Shown here: in pieces, positions 32,869 to 42,261 of the stretch
Layout of the letters: each line of letters opens with the position of its first letter
Numbering within the stretch: position 1 is the first letter of the stretch
Source: an uncultured bacterium
GTDB lineage: Bacteria > Verrucomicrobiota > Lentisphaeria > Victivallales > UBA1829
Direction of reading: 5' to 3'
Length of the DNA: 64,000 bases
Assembly: GCA_949297765.1 (NCBI GenBank)
Contig: CASFTV010000017.1
Coordinates: 1-64,000, forward strand
The notes under the pieces: model-generated
Database searches by the model: none
What the model was told of the DNA's origin: nothing
What the model saw: the letters and a program-made list of their open reading frames with translations, nothing else
Made by a program: the position numbers and the translations under genes

Positions 32869-34764
32869 TCAGGATTCCACAAGGAAAACGGCCGCGTCAT
32901 TGCCGGCAATCCGCAAGGTGCCGTCCCGGAGTTCTCCGTTCCAGACCTCCCTGATCCGTCCGGAAACCTCCAGCGGGCAGAACGCCTCTTCCGGTTCATA
33001 ATTGATTGCCACGCAGATGGTTTTTCCATCCTCCCGCGGGTGTTCCGTAATGCCGACTCCCGGAAGCTCCGTTTTCACCAGGCGCCGGACTCCCGCCCGC
33101 TCCGCGGCTTCCCGGTAAAGCAGATAGAGCGGATTCAAATCTTCTCCGTGGAAACAGCCGGATTTCTGCACGGCCGTCTGTTCCAGCGGAAGATTCACGA
33201 AGAAAACCTGTCCGCGGCCGAGAGCGGCAGCGGTCATGATGGGATTTCCGCCGGAATCGGCGGCGAGCACCTCCGCCCGTTCCGCCTTTACCAGCGACCG
33301 GAAGGCCTGGACGGCGTGCATCGCTTCCTCCGGGTGTGATTTCAGTGTGAACTCCACCCGGTTTTCCTCCCGGAACCGTGCATCAATCTCCACTCCTGCT
33401 GCCTCCCGGAACGTGGAGAGTCCGCAGTCGCCCGAAAGCGTCAGGAGCAGATTCGCTCCGGAGCGCACCTTTTCCAGCAGCGCAAGCCATGCTCTCCGTC
33501 CGATCGACTGAGCGCCCGTTCCCGAAGGAAGCAGATAAAAGTTCGAATCCGGAAGCTCCTGTTCGGCTCCGGCGAACCGGATGTCGAATCCCGCCTGCCG
33601 CGACAGCAGAAACGCGCCGAATGCGGCGGTCCAGCTGTTTTCCGTTTCGGAAACCAGACAGACCGCATCCACTCTCCGCGGCGGAAGAGCGAAGGGTAAA
33701 TGATTCCGGAAATCCACGAAATCCCGGAGTACGGAAACGGTCCGTTTGGGAGTCCGGTCGATCTGGAACAGACCGAGTTCCCGTTCGATCGCGGTCCACT
33801 CATACGGCGGATAATCGAGGTGGGTCTGATCAAACGCGCACCACCAGAGATATCCGGCAAGCCCGTTCGCCCAGCAGGAGAACAGCGATGTGCGCAGATT
33901 CAGCGCCGCCCGCTCTGTCGAACAGATGGTCGGCCCGAGCGATCCGCACTCTTCCGGGAAGCATCGCTTTCCTGCAACGCCTTCGTACAGAAGTGATTCC
34001 GCCGACGGATGCAGCTCGTTGCGCATCGTGTTGAACGGTTCCCGGTTGCACTCCGGCGTGAACAGCGGATAAGGATGGGTGGTCAGAATATCCATCAGCT
34101 CGCCCTGATCCTGAAGATTCCATTTTTCTCTGCGGCAGCTGCTGAGGCTGTGCATGCCGGAGACGACGGGACGGGTTTTGTCTTCCAGGCGGATTGCGGA
34201 AGCGATCGTGTTCATCCAGTTCCAGGCTTCCGCGGAGGAGGAGACTGCCGCCATGCAGTTGCATTCGTTTCCGAGATCCCATGCGGCGATCGCCGGATGA
34301 TCCTGCATGCGGCGGACAAATTCCCGCACGAACCGCACCTCCCAGCGAATGGCTTCGGGATCGGTCAGGACATTTCTGGTCTCCAGGGCGGGCGGGACAA
34401 AAAGACGGCCGCTCATCCAGCCGGTGAGCAGTCCGACAATCAGCTTCAGTCCGTTTTTTTCCGCTGTTCCGCACAGGACGCGGAAGCGCGACATCATTTC
34501 CTCGTCGATTCCGGCGGGATTCCGCAGCGGTCCGTCGTTCTGCCCGAATTCCCTCGGGGAGCCTCCGCCTCCGTAGAAGCGGGTCAGCGGCTGAAAATCC
34601 GGCCAGAGCGGAAACACCCGGAGGACCTTCATCCCGTATTCCGAAAGCAGTTTCAAATCCCGTTCCACTTCTCCGGCATCCCAGTTGCGCCACATTCGGA
34701 TTCCCGCATGGGAGGCCCAGTAGTTGCAGCCCGTGAAAAACTCTTTTTCTCCAAAAAGATTCAT
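32869..34764 (-). CDS. GH5-like glycoside hydrolase (mannanase/mannosidase type)
   Basis: A 631-residue protein. The first 370 residues form a (beta/alpha)8 barrel of the GH5/GH-A type, with acid/base Glu in AWDLGNECNC (about residue 165) and nucleophile Glu in CFPEECGSLGP (about 270). A Rossmann-like or trimerisation-type domain and a small beta-sandwich follow, as in many bacterial GH-A enzymes. There is no signal peptide. The start at MNLFGEK has AAAGG 7 nt upstream; an ATG nine codons upstream lacks a site. It is divergent from a LacI regulator and preceded by a clear promoter. The sugar is not determined. Confidence 0.8.
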   Translation of the reverse strand: MNLFGEKEFFTGCNYWASHAGIRMWRNWDAGEVERDLKLLSEYGMKVLRVFPLWPDFQPLTRFYGGGGSPREFGQNDGPLRNPAGIDEEMMSRFRVLCGTAEKNGLKLIVGLLTGWMSGRLFVPPALETRNVLTDPEAIRWEVRFVREFVRRMQDHPAIAAWDLGNECNCMAAVSSSAEAWNWMNTIASAIRLEDKTRPVVSGMHSLSSCRREKWNLQDQGELMDILTTHPYPLFTPECNREPFNTMRNELHPSAESLLYEGVAGKRCFPEECGSLGPTICSTERAALNLRTSLFSCWANGLAGYLWWCAFDQTHLDYPPYEWTAIERELGLFQIDRTPKRTVSVLRDFVDFRNHLPFALPPRRVDAVCLVSETENSWTAAFGAFLLSRQAGFDIRFAGAEQELPDSNFYLLPSGTGAQSIGRRAWLALLEKVRSGANLLLTLSGDCGLSTFREAAGVEIDARFREENRVEFTLKSHPEEAMHAVQAFRSLVKAERAEVLAADSGGNPIMTAAALGRGQVFFVNLPLEQTAVQKSGCFHGEDLNPLYLLYREAAERAGVRRLVKTELPGVGITEHPREDGKTICVAINYEPEEAFCPLEVSGRIREVWNGELRDGTLRIAGNDAAVFLVES

Positions 34765-34783
34765 ATCGACGCCTTTCTTTTTC

Positions 34784-34812
34784 GGTTTCATGGTAGTATA
34801 TTCCCCGAAACC
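34784..34812. promoter_or_regulatory. Inverted repeat in the GH5/LacI intergenic region
   Basis: GGTTTC (34784-34789) and GAAACC (34807-34812) form a spaced inverted repeat across the -10 of the GH5 promoter. With only 6-bp arms it may be chance, but it is well placed for repression by the divergent LacI protein. Confidence 0.35.
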
Positions 34813-34823
34813 TCCTCTTGCAA
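34795..34823 (-). promoter_or_regulatory. Promoter of the GH5-like gene
   Basis: On the minus strand TTGCAA (34818-34823) and TATACT (34795-34800) are 17 bp apart and about 31-59 nt upstream of the GH5 start. Confidence 0.6.
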
Positions 34824-34832
34824 GCCGGAAAA

Positions 34833-35792
34833 ATGAGACAAAATGAAACAAAACGCCGGATGACCGCTCGAAAGGAAAACAGAAAAATCACGGTCCGGGA
34901 GATCGCCCGGCGGACAGGCTACGCGCCCTGCACGGTCGCCCGCGCCCTCTCGGATGACGGATGCGTCGCCCTGCAGACCCGCACCCGGATTCTGGAATCC
35001 GCCCGCGCGCTCGGCTACATCCGCAGATCCGGAACCAATATTGCTGTCCTCATCCCCTCTTTCGGGAACCGGGTCTGCTGCTACAACACCGCGATCCTTC
35101 ACGCTCTTGCCGATCAGCTCGACCGGGAACATTTCCGCTATGAACTGATCCCGGAAAACCATCTGCGCGCCTTCAATGAAAAGATGCTCGACGGCGCCGT
35201 CTCCATCTGTTATACGGGAAAAACCGCGAAACGGTGGTCGGAGCTGAATTCGATTCCGCTGGTCTGCATCAACGATTTCAGCTATCATCCGGACCGTATC
35301 TATTCGGTCTGCTCCAACGATCTTCAGGCGATGACGTCCATTGCGGATCATCTTCATGCCGCCGGGCATTCCCGTGTCCTTTTTCTGGAAAGAAGGATGG
35401 CGGCGGAGAATCTGAATCATGAGATGCGGAAACGTGCGTTTCAGAGACGGGCGGAGGAACTGGGGCTTGCTCTTTGTTATGCGTCCGCCGGAGATCTGTG
35501 CAACTGGGGGGCTCTGCTTCTCCGCGAGAAGATTTCCGCGGTGGTCTGTCCGTTTGAAATGACGGATCTCGGCATCTTTGCCAGTCTTCTGAAGAGCGGA
35601 CTGCGGATTCCGCAGGATGTCGAGCTGGTTCACTGGCATGTCCCGGGAATTTCCGATGCCCTCATGCCCGATCAGTTCACCGTCCGGCAGGATTTCCCCG
35701 CTCTGGCGCGGGCGGCGGTCGGACTGCTCAAAAGGCTTTTTGCGGGAGAACGGGTGCGGGATGTCTCCGTCGATTACGTCGTCGGTCCCTGA
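34833..35792 (+). CDS. LacI-family transcriptional regulator
   Basis: A 319-residue protein. The helix-turn-helix is ITVREIARRTGYAPCTVARAL (residues about 20-40), then a hinge and a sugar-binding-type effector domain; the C-terminus is VDYVVGP. The start is uncertain: I use the ATG at 34833, but the one at 34860 is also possible and neither has a strong ribosome-binding site. Divergent transcription from the GH5 gene with 68 bp between starts suggests that it regulates that gene. Its 3' end overlaps the convergent membrane-protein gene by 19 nt. Confidence 0.87.
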   Translation: MRQNETKRRMTARKENRKITVREIARRTGYAPCTVARALSDDGCVALQTRTRILESARALGYIRRSGTNIAVLIPSFGNRVCCYNTAILHALADQLDREHFRYELIPENHLRAFNEKMLDGAVSICYTGKTAKRWSELNSIPLVCINDFSYHPDRIYSVCSNDLQAMTSIADHLHAAGHSRVLFLERRMAAENLNHEMRKRAFQRRAEELGLALCYASAGDLCNWGALLLREKISAVVCPFEMTDLGIFASLLKSGLRIPQDVELVHWHVPGISDALMPDQFTVRQDFPALARAAVGLLKRLFAGERVRDVSVDYVVGP

Positions 35793-36799
35793 GAACGTTT
35801 CCGGCGTTCCGGCGGAAGAAGAAACGCGATCCCGCCGAGAACATCAATCAGCAGCAGTGACGCCGTATAAATCACCATCGCGGTGACGGCCGGAATTTCC
35901 GGAACTCCCCAGGCGGTCAGAAGAGTTTTGATCACGGCATCGCGCGTGCCGAGTCCGCCCGGCGTCACGGGAAGCGCCGACGCCACGTTCCCGTATGCGA
36001 CCGCTGCCATCGTCTCTTCCGGCGGCGGCAGTTCCCGCATCTCTCCGTACAGCGGGAAAAAAATCGCCAGCATCAGCAGCGGATGGAGCACCAGCGCCGA
36101 AAGAAGCGTTGTCCCGACCAGCACTTTCCACCGTCCGCGGTAGGCGGAAACCGATCGGATGATTCCTCCTGGTATTCCGCGCATCCAGCGGTCCGCGATG
36201 TCCAGAAGTTTCGCCGCAACGCTCCAGCGGAAGATGAAATCCTGAAAAAACAGGACCGCGATCACTCCGCATCCCGCCACGCTGAGCGCGGTCAGAAGAA
36301 GGGCCACCGAGCGTACCGCCAGCGGAAGCGCCGCCACCTTTCCGAACAGAAGTCCGGAAAACAACAGAACCAGCAGAAAGAGTCCGGCGATTCCGACGAT
36401 CCGGTCCACCAGAATGGAAATGGTCGCTTCCACACGCCGCCCTTTTTCCGCATTGGATGCGAACATTGCCGCCTTGACCACGTCTCCGCCCACCGCGCCG
36501 GCGGGAATGAACATGTTGGCGAACAATCCGATGAATGTCAGGCGCATCGTTTCATACCATGACACCCGCAGATCCGGAGCGGTCAGGAGTCTCCACCGCA
36601 CACAGGTCAGCATTGTCTGCGCGAACTGGGCGCTGAAGCAGAGAACCACCCACACCGGATTCATCTGACGGAGCGCTTCCATCACGCTTTTCCGGTCGTG
36701 GCCGATCACCCATGCGATCAGCAGCAGCGCCACCGCCAGCTTCAGGAGCTGTTTCAGCCGCAGTTTCCAGCGCGGCGGCTCCATGCTCTGTTCCGGCAT
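35774..36799 (-). CDS. LPG_synthase_TM-type (UPF0104) integral membrane protein
   Basis: A 341-residue protein with about eight membrane helices. GLFANMFIPAGAVGGDVVKA (about residue 90) and TPGGLGTRDAVIKTLL (about 285) are hallmarks of the UPF0104/LPG-synthase membrane family, which includes lipid and glycolipid flippases or transferases. The catalytic phosphatidylglycerol-lysyl domain is absent, as in most family members. The ATG used lies 2 nt past the stop of the DUF190 gene; a GTG four codons earlier overlaps it. Confidence 0.85.
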   Translation of the reverse strand: MPEQSMEPPRWKLRLKQLLKLAVALLLIAWVIGHDRKSVMEALRQMNPVWVVLCFSAQFAQTMLTCVRWRLLTAPDLRVSWYETMRLTFIGLFANMFIPAGAVGGDVVKAAMFASNAEKGRRVEATISILVDRIVGIAGLFLLVLLFSGLLFGKVAALPLAVRSVALLLTALSVAGCGVIAVLFFQDFIFRWSVAAKLLDIADRWMRGIPGGIIRSVSAYRGRWKVLVGTTLLSALVLHPLLMLAIFFPLYGEMRELPPPEETMAAVAYGNVASALPVTPGGLGTRDAVIKTLLTAWGVPEIPAVTAMVIYTASLLLIDVLGGIAFLLPPERRKRSQGPTT

Positions 36800-36800
36800 T

Positions 36801-37139
36801 TCACTTGTCACCGTAATAGCGTGTCTTGACCGGAACCAGGGTCATCAGACCGCGCGGGATGGCCGGATCGATCTTCCGGATGAACTTCTCCAGATCCTCT
36901 TCGGTATCCACGATTTCCACAATGACGGGCTGATTGATCTGAAACGCGCGGAATTCCGGAGCAAGCACCGGATTGCTGGAACAGAATCCGCCGATTCCGC
37001 GAATCACCGTGGCGCCGGAGATTCCGGCCGCCACCGCCTGCTGAACGATCCATTCATACAGCGGAACGCCGTCGATCTGATCCTTTTCCGCCGTGTAAAT
37101 GCGAAGAAGACTCGCCCCGTTGATAAAAAGTCCCGACAT
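36801..37139 (-). CDS. DUF190 (PII-like) protein
   Basis: A 112-residue protein of the DUF190/UPF0166 family: LLRIYTAEKDQIDGVPLYEW and ISGATVIRGIGGF are signature segments. The family adopts a ferredoxin-like, PII-related fold and often accompanies fluoride or other ion channels (CrcB), which is not the case here. AAAGGAGG precedes the start. It lies between rdgC and a flippase-like protein. Confidence 0.88.
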   Translation of the reverse strand: MSGLFINGASLLRIYTAEKDQIDGVPLYEWIVQQAVAAGISGATVIRGIGGFCSSNPVLAPEFRAFQINQPVIVEIVDTEEDLEKFIRKIDPAIPRGLMTLVPVKTRYYGDK

Positions 37140-37172
37140 TGCGCACCTCCTTTTGCTTTGGCCGTCCCGGGA

Positions 37173-38273
37173 TCAGAACGACTCCCGGTCCTCCGCCCAG
37201 CTTTTGATATCCTTTTCCACTTCCGCGCGGGTCTCGCCGGTGACCGCTTCCGCGAACTTCCGGAAATACCCTTCGATCGCCTTGTGGAAAATATGCAGGT
37301 ATTCGACCCGTTCCGCAAAACAGCTTTCGCGGTCCATTTCCTCTCCTTCGGGCAGCGTCACGCCGGTGAAGTTGAAGCGGTCCGCATCGAATGTGAAGGT
37401 CCAGACCTCCTGATCGCGGGCCAGCAGCACTTTCGCCTTTTTCAGTTTTTTCCCGACCGACAGCGCCGCTTTGGCTTCCGCCGCGAGTTGCGGACATCCC
37501 TTCTTCACCACGCTCTCTTCCGCCCCCTTCGCCTCGGCGGAATATCCGAAGGTCAGCGGTCCTTCGATGCCGAGCTGGAAGCGCCCGAAGTTTTCGATCT
37601 CCAGTTCCGCTCCGTTCTGTTCGGAGAAGTACCAGAGCCAGGTCAGGAAATCGCGTCCCGGCGTGAAGTCCATTCCCGCTGCGGAGGCGTTTTTTGTGAA
37701 GCTCAGGCTGGGAAGCGCTCCGGCCTCCTCCTGAAACAGTTTCAGCATCAGTTCTCCGACCGTCATCGGGATCGGCTCCACGCCGAGCTGACTCACAAAT
37801 GCGCTGATAATCTGATCCGCCTGCGACAGCGATGCCGTCCCGATGTACAGAACATTCTGCGCCCGGTCCACCACGATCGGCGTACCGGAGATCACCGGCG
37901 GCATCTTCATCAGATTGCGCTTGATCGCATCTTCGCGGATCCGCTTCTTTTCCTGGCGCGGAACGGTGAACGTTTCGTTGGCCTTCATATAGGCCAGTTC
38001 GTCGCGCCGGCAGATCGCGTTCAGCAGCGACGACGGAATCTTCCGCTCCGCTTTCCGAAGATTCAAGTAAAGATGCCCTCCGCAAAGCGAGGTCGTCTCA
38101 CTGATCTCCGTTTCCAGCAGAAAGCGGCCGCTGACCCAGCCGATCTCGGGTTCTTCCGCGACATCCTCCAGTTTCCCTGCGGCGGCGGCCTGCAGTTTCT
38201 TCAAAAAATCGTCCGGCAGAGCTGAGTTCAGCGGACAGATGGTCAATGCAAAATTTCCATGATCGAACGGCAT
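37173..38273 (-). CDS. rdgC: RdgC-family recombination-associated protein
   Basis: A 366-residue protein. The N-terminal half contains GWVSGRFLLETEI, LRKAERKIPSSLLNAICRRD and PVISGTPIVVD, phrases characteristic of RdgC. RdgC forms a ring dimer around duplex DNA and modulates RecA loading. The N-terminal 30 residues differ from the proteobacterial start. A good promoter lies 30 nt upstream and the gene leads into DUF190 33 nt downstream. Confidence 0.82.
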   Translation of the reverse strand: MPFDHGNFALTICPLNSALPDDFLKKLQAAAAGKLEDVAEEPEIGWVSGRFLLETEISETTSLCGGHLYLNLRKAERKIPSSLLNAICRRDELAYMKANETFTVPRQEKKRIREDAIKRNLMKMPPVISGTPIVVDRAQNVLYIGTASLSQADQIISAFVSQLGVEPIPMTVGELMLKLFQEEAGALPSLSFTKNASAAGMDFTPGRDFLTWLWYFSEQNGAELEIENFGRFQLGIEGPLTFGYSAEAKGAEESVVKKGCPQLAAEAKAALSVGKKLKKAKVLLARDQEVWTFTFDADRFNFTGVTLPEGEEMDRESCFAERVEYLHIFHKAIEGYFRKFAEAVTGETRAEVEKDIKSWAEDRESF

Positions 38274-38302
38274 ATCTCTATCTCCTGTCTGTGATTAACG
38301 GT

Positions 38303-38331
38303 AGTATACCACAAAACAGGTGGTTCGTCAA
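38303..38331 (-). promoter_or_regulatory. Promoter of the rdgC operon
   Basis: On the minus strand TTGACG (38326-38331) and TATACT (38303-38308) are separated by exactly 17 bp. Confidence 0.7.
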
Positions 38332-38380
38332 CCGCCGGAGGAAAAAATAAATTGCGGTGCGGTCCGGGAAAGGAGCCGAT

Positions 38381-40099
38381 TCACAGTTTCCCGTACAGCT
38401 CCTTGACAACATCGGCCGCCAGTTTGCGACGGCGGAACTTGTCGAACACGCCGGCAAGATTGAGGCCGAGCGGCTTGGTCCGGATGTCATTTCCCATGCG
38501 GTGGAAGCTCATGGCGTCCGTGAACTGCCAGATGGTCAGTCCGCCGAGGTCCTCTCCTGCGGAGGCGACGGTCCGGATCACGGCGCCCATGTACTCCGCC
38601 TGAAATTCTTCCGACCACTGGGTCTTCGCGGGATCGCGCTGACCGTAAATGCCGCAGCAGCCCATTTCACTGACAATGATCGGTTTATCCTGCGGGACCC
38701 TTTCGCGGAAATAATGAATTGCTTTTTCCTGTCCCGCGGGAATCTCGTCCGGGGGCTCGACGCCCGAAAGATGATCGCCGATCCATCCGGGATAGATGTT
38801 GTACGCCACAACATCCAGAAGATCGGAGCAGATGTCGTTCCCCGAATGGCAGCTGGCGAACGTGACCAGGCGCGAGTTGTCCTCCTCCTTCACCGCCTTC
38901 ACCAGGCGCTCGCACAGATGGCGACCCTCCTGCGTGTGCGAATGAAATTCATTCAGGAACGCCCAGAAAATCACGCTCGGGTGATTGATGCTGTTGCGGA
39001 CCATGATCCGTGTTTCGGCTTCGGCGAGTTCCTGGAATTCTCCGTCGGCCATCTGTTCCGCCGTGTTGCCCCATCCGAGGCTTTCCTCCCAGACCAGCAT
39101 GCCGAATTCGTCGCAGAAATCCAGGAACCGCGGGTCCTGCGAATAATGGCAGCCGCGGACAAAGTTGCAGTTGAGGTCCCGCAGATTCTGCAGATCCTCC
39201 ACCATCACCGCTTCCGGCGTCGCCGGCCCGAACTCCGGATGGGATTCGTGACGGTTGAATCCTTTCAGATAAACCGGTTTTCCGTTCAGGAGAATCCGTC
39301 GGTTTCCCGCCCGGACCGTCCGGATGCCGAACCGTTCGACAATCGCATCGTTCTCCGTGCGGACTTCGAGCGTATGGAGCTGCGGATGCTCACAGCTCCA
39401 GAGACGGAAGGACGGAACCGTGCATTCGATGCTTTCCCCGTGAGCAACATCCGCGGTCCGCTCTTCGGAATCCGTGTCAAAGCGGAAACGGACCGTTTTC
39501 TTCCCCGAAGTCTCTCCGGAAAACAGGAAGCGCAGCGAGACCTTTCCTGTTTCATGGCAGAGCGTGCGCACCTGTACGCGGTCAAGCGTTGTTCCGGCGG
39601 GAAGCTGATGCAGTTCGATCCCGCGGTAGAAACCGCCGAACGCATAGAAGTCATAATACGGCAGGAAGAGCTTCATCCGGTCGCCCGCAGCGTACAGGGC
39701 CGGCGGCGGATCGAAATTGTTGTCGATTGCCGCCGTGATCACATGGACACCCGCTTTCAGCGGCCCGGTTTCGAACTCCACTCCGCTGTACGGAAGATTG
39801 GTGAAGCCGATTTCCTTTCCGTCGATCCGGAATCTCGCCCGCAGTCCGATTGCGCCGATTTTGAGAATTCCGCGGGGCGAATCGTGCCACAGACGGAACT
39901 CCCGGCGGTAGAGGCCCGTGCCGCGTTTGCACCGGTAGGCTGGCGTCGTGTCGAACGCTCCCGGAACGCACATGACGTCATCCGGTGTGAAGGTTGTTTC
40001 GTCGGCGTCCTCCAGAAAGGTTTTTTCCAGAAAGCGGAACTGCCAGATGCCGTTCAGGTCTGTGATCTGCCGGTCCGGGTAGAGCGGATAAGGTTTCAT
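38381..40099 (-). CDS. GH2 beta-glycosidase (beta-galactosidase/glucuronidase type)
   Basis: A 572-residue GH2 protein: a jelly-roll sugar-binding domain (about 10-180), an immunoglobulin-like domain (about 190-280) and a barrel (about 285-572). The acid/base Glu is in VIFWAFLNEFHS (about 395) and the nucleophile Glu in PIIVSEMGCCG (about 490). ITDLNGIWQFRF opens the sandwich domain. There is no signal peptide, so it works on imported oligosaccharide. The ATG with AAGGAG upstream is chosen; an in-frame TTG three codons earlier is unlikely. It is divergent from an AraC regulator. Galactosidase and glucuronidase activities cannot be separated by eye. Confidence 0.88.
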   Translation of the reverse strand: MKPYPLYPDRQITDLNGIWQFRFLEKTFLEDADETTFTPDDVMCVPGAFDTTPAYRCKRGTGLYRREFRLWHDSPRGILKIGAIGLRARFRIDGKEIGFTNLPYSGVEFETGPLKAGVHVITAAIDNNFDPPPALYAAGDRMKLFLPYYDFYAFGGFYRGIELHQLPAGTTLDRVQVRTLCHETGKVSLRFLFSGETSGKKTVRFRFDTDSEERTADVAHGESIECTVPSFRLWSCEHPQLHTLEVRTENDAIVERFGIRTVRAGNRRILLNGKPVYLKGFNRHESHPEFGPATPEAVMVEDLQNLRDLNCNFVRGCHYSQDPRFLDFCDEFGMLVWEESLGWGNTAEQMADGEFQELAEAETRIMVRNSINHPSVIFWAFLNEFHSHTQEGRHLCERLVKAVKEEDNSRLVTFASCHSGNDICSDLLDVVAYNIYPGWIGDHLSGVEPPDEIPAGQEKAIHYFRERVPQDKPIIVSEMGCCGIYGQRDPAKTQWSEEFQAEYMGAVIRTVASAGEDLGGLTIWQFTDAMSFHRMGNDIRTKPLGLNLAGVFDKFRRRKLAADVVKELYGKL

Positions 40100-40193
40100 T
40101 GAATGCAATCTCCTTGTTGGTTTTTTTCCTGTTTTTGATTAATTTGCTCTTGTTTTTTTCTTTTTCAATGATATAAATGAAGAAAAAAAGATA

Positions 40194-40203
40194 CTTTTGA
40201 CGC
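40194..40203 (+). promoter_or_regulatory. AraC-type half-site between GH2 and AraC genes
   Basis: CTTTTGACGC matches, with one change, CTTTTGATGC in the direct-repeat pair at 13245-13254 that lies beside the paralogous AraC gene. It is 25 nt upstream of the AraC start. A second half-site is not clear here (ATTTTGCCG follows directly). Confidence 0.4.
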
Positions 40204-40228
40204 ATTTTGCCGAGGAGTCCTTTGTTCA

Positions 40229-41053
40229 ATGGACCACAACCTTACAATCCGCCGTCTCGGATTTCCGGATGTTCCGGCGATCGGTCTTCCGTTTTACCCG
40301 CGCTCCTGCGGCGTGAACCGGTTTTTCGGGAGACGGGAGGAAAATGAACCGGACGACATTGTCGAAATCTGCTGGGTTGTTCGGGGATCGTGCGTGTTTG
40401 AAACGGGGGACGCCGCCTATCCCGTGCAGGAGAACCAGTCGATCTACCGTCTTCCCGGGGAGAAGCGGATCAAAATTCCCGCGCCCGACAGGGAAACCGT
40501 GATTTACTGGGCGGCGTTCGACGGTCCGGGCGCAGCCGCGTTTCTGCTCTCCTACGGCTATCCGCGCGGAGCTCTGGACTCCGGAAAATGTCCGGTTCAC
40601 CTGTTTGACGAGATCCGCCACTCTTTGAACAGTCTTCTTCCGGGCGATCTGCGCCGCATGGTTGCTCTCTACACGGAGCTGATCGGGCTGATGGGGGAAG
40701 AGCGCGATCCCCAGAGTTCCAGCGGACGGATCTTCCGCGACGCTCTCGGACTGATCCATTCCGGCTACCAGAATCCCGCGCTGAACGTGAACATGCTTGC
40801 GGAAACGCTTGGCGTGCACCGGACGAGTCTGGACCGTCTGTTTCTCCGCGAACTGTCGATTCCGCCCGGACAGTATCTGATGAAAATCCGTCTTCATCAT
40901 GCCCTCTCGCTTCTGAGCTGCACGGCGCTTCCGGTTTCGGAGATCGCGGCGCATACCGGATTTGTCCGGCCGAACTATTTCGGGCGGGTGTTCCGCGGAA
41001 CGATGGGCTGCAGTCCCCGGGAGTACCGCCGGCGCCGGATGCAGGGAATCTGA
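40229..41053 (+). CDS. AraC-family transcriptional regulator
   Basis: A 274-residue protein with a cupin-like N-terminal domain and the two-helix-turn-helix C-terminus (LNVNMLAETLGVHRTSLDRL and LPVSEIAAHTGFVRPNYFGR). It is paralogous to the regulator at 13257-14078: both contain FDGPGA, a Ser/Gly...CPV-LF segment and the same domain spacing. GAGGAG precedes the ATG by about 11 nt. Divergent from GH2, which it probably activates. Confidence 0.92.
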   Translation: MDHNLTIRRLGFPDVPAIGLPFYPRSCGVNRFFGRREENEPDDIVEICWVVRGSCVFETGDAAYPVQENQSIYRLPGEKRIKIPAPDRETVIYWAAFDGPGAAAFLLSYGYPRGALDSGKCPVHLFDEIRHSLNSLLPGDLRRMVALYTELIGLMGEERDPQSSSGRIFRDALGLIHSGYQNPALNVNMLAETLGVHRTSLDRLFLRELSIPPGQYLMKIRLHHALSLLSCTALPVSEIAAHTGFVRPNYFGRVFRGTMGCSPREYRRRRMQGI

Positions 41054-41079
41054 CCGCGCCGGAAAGAAGCGGTTCCGCC

Positions 41080-42261
41080 TCAGACAAACCGGACGCGCAC
41101 TTCCTTCATGTACTGATCCCGCAGACTCTGCTCCAGACGCTTTACAATGTTGCGCCGGAACTCCAGATCCAGCGGAAGATTCGGATCCTGATACGCTTCG
41201 TTGATCTTGGTCCCCACGATGATTTCAATAACGTCGTATTTGCGGAGCAGATTCGCGAGCCGTCCCGCCGGATCGAGCTTCTGCAGTTCGTGCTTTTCCA
41301 GATAGGAGGCGGCGCGGGTCAGCGTGAAGATTCCTTCGGTCACCAGATCAATGCCGGGAATGAGCGACGGCGGAGGCAGATCCCCCGCATACGATTCAAA
41401 ATCCGCCTTCAGCGGCAGATTCAGCTCCCGCGCGACAATCTCCGCCGACGTTCCTCCGCAGATGACTTTTGCCCCGTCGAAATTCCGGAACAGCGCCCCG
41501 ATCTCCGCATCGCGCGCCGGGTCCACCGGCGGCCCCGTGAACAGCAGAAGTTTGTGCGGCGTCCGGAAATGGATGCAGGCCACCGTGATGTCGTCCGCCG
41601 GACGCAGATGCGGCTCCTGCGCAATCGCCTGACGGAGCATCCGTTCCGAAAGCTCCTGCGCGCCGATCGACGGATTCTGCGCAACCTGTTCCACCGCATA
41701 CGCCTCCGCTCCGGAGGTCTGCCAGCCGAGCGGAAGGTGCGGCGTTCCGAGTCCGGCCTGGCTCACTCCGTCGGAAAAGAACAGAAGATGATCTTCCGGA
41801 AGCGCCTGAAAATGAAACGCCGCCATCATGCGGTCCTGGTATTTCGGAGAGACAAATGTGCAGCCGGTGATATTGTGCGGCCGTCCGCGGCGGAGAAGGA
41901 TGAATTCCGGATTCCCCATCTCCACCAGATTGATCCAGCCGCCGGGACGGATGTCCACGATGGTGAACGTGGAATAGCTGACATCCCGGTCCCGGCTCAC
42001 CGGAAGGGCGTCCATCATGATCTCCGCCGAGTGGACGATCTCGCGTTCCGCCGCGACAAATTTCAGTGCCATCGTGGCGGTCATGGTTGCAAGAATGTTC
42101 GCTTTGACGCCGTGTCCCATTCCGTCCGCGAGAACCGCGAGAAGGCGTCCCTCCTCCGGAATGCGCCGGAATTTGAGGACATCGCCGCAGATCCGCTCGT
42201 CATAGTGCGTGCAGTGGCTGCTGCCGGTGTCGATGAACAGATGGTCGGTCTGCTGGTTCAT
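41080..42261 (-). CDS. SpoIIE-type protein phosphatase
   Basis: A 393-residue protein. Residues about 15-225 form a PP2C-like SpoIIE phosphatase domain: DVLKFRRI, LLAVLADGMGHGVKA with the metal-binding Asp, LLFFSDGV and the closing PADDITVACI. The C-terminal 165 residues are a separate unknown alpha/beta domain with FDGAKVICGGTSAEI. It overlaps the hydrogenase gene by ATGA. Pairing of a hydrogen-sensing hydrogenase with a phosphatase is known for group C [FeFe] hydrogenases, so it likely relays the H2 signal to a phosphoprotein. Confidence 0.85.
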   Translation of the reverse strand: MNQQTDHLFIDTGSSHCTHYDERICGDVLKFRRIPEEGRLLAVLADGMGHGVKANILATMTATMALKFVAAEREIVHSAEIMMDALPVSRDRDVSYSTFTIVDIRPGGWINLVEMGNPEFILLRRGRPHNITGCTFVSPKYQDRMMAAFHFQALPEDHLLFFSDGVSQAGLGTPHLPLGWQTSGAEAYAVEQVAQNPSIGAQELSERMLRQAIAQEPHLRPADDITVACIHFRTPHKLLLFTGPPVDPARDAEIGALFRNFDGAKVICGGTSAEIVARELNLPLKADFESYAGDLPPPSLIPGIDLVTEGIFTLTRAASYLEKHELQKLDPAGRLANLLRKYDVIEIIVGTKINEAYQDPNLPLDLEFRRNIVKRLEQSLRDQYMKEVRVRFV

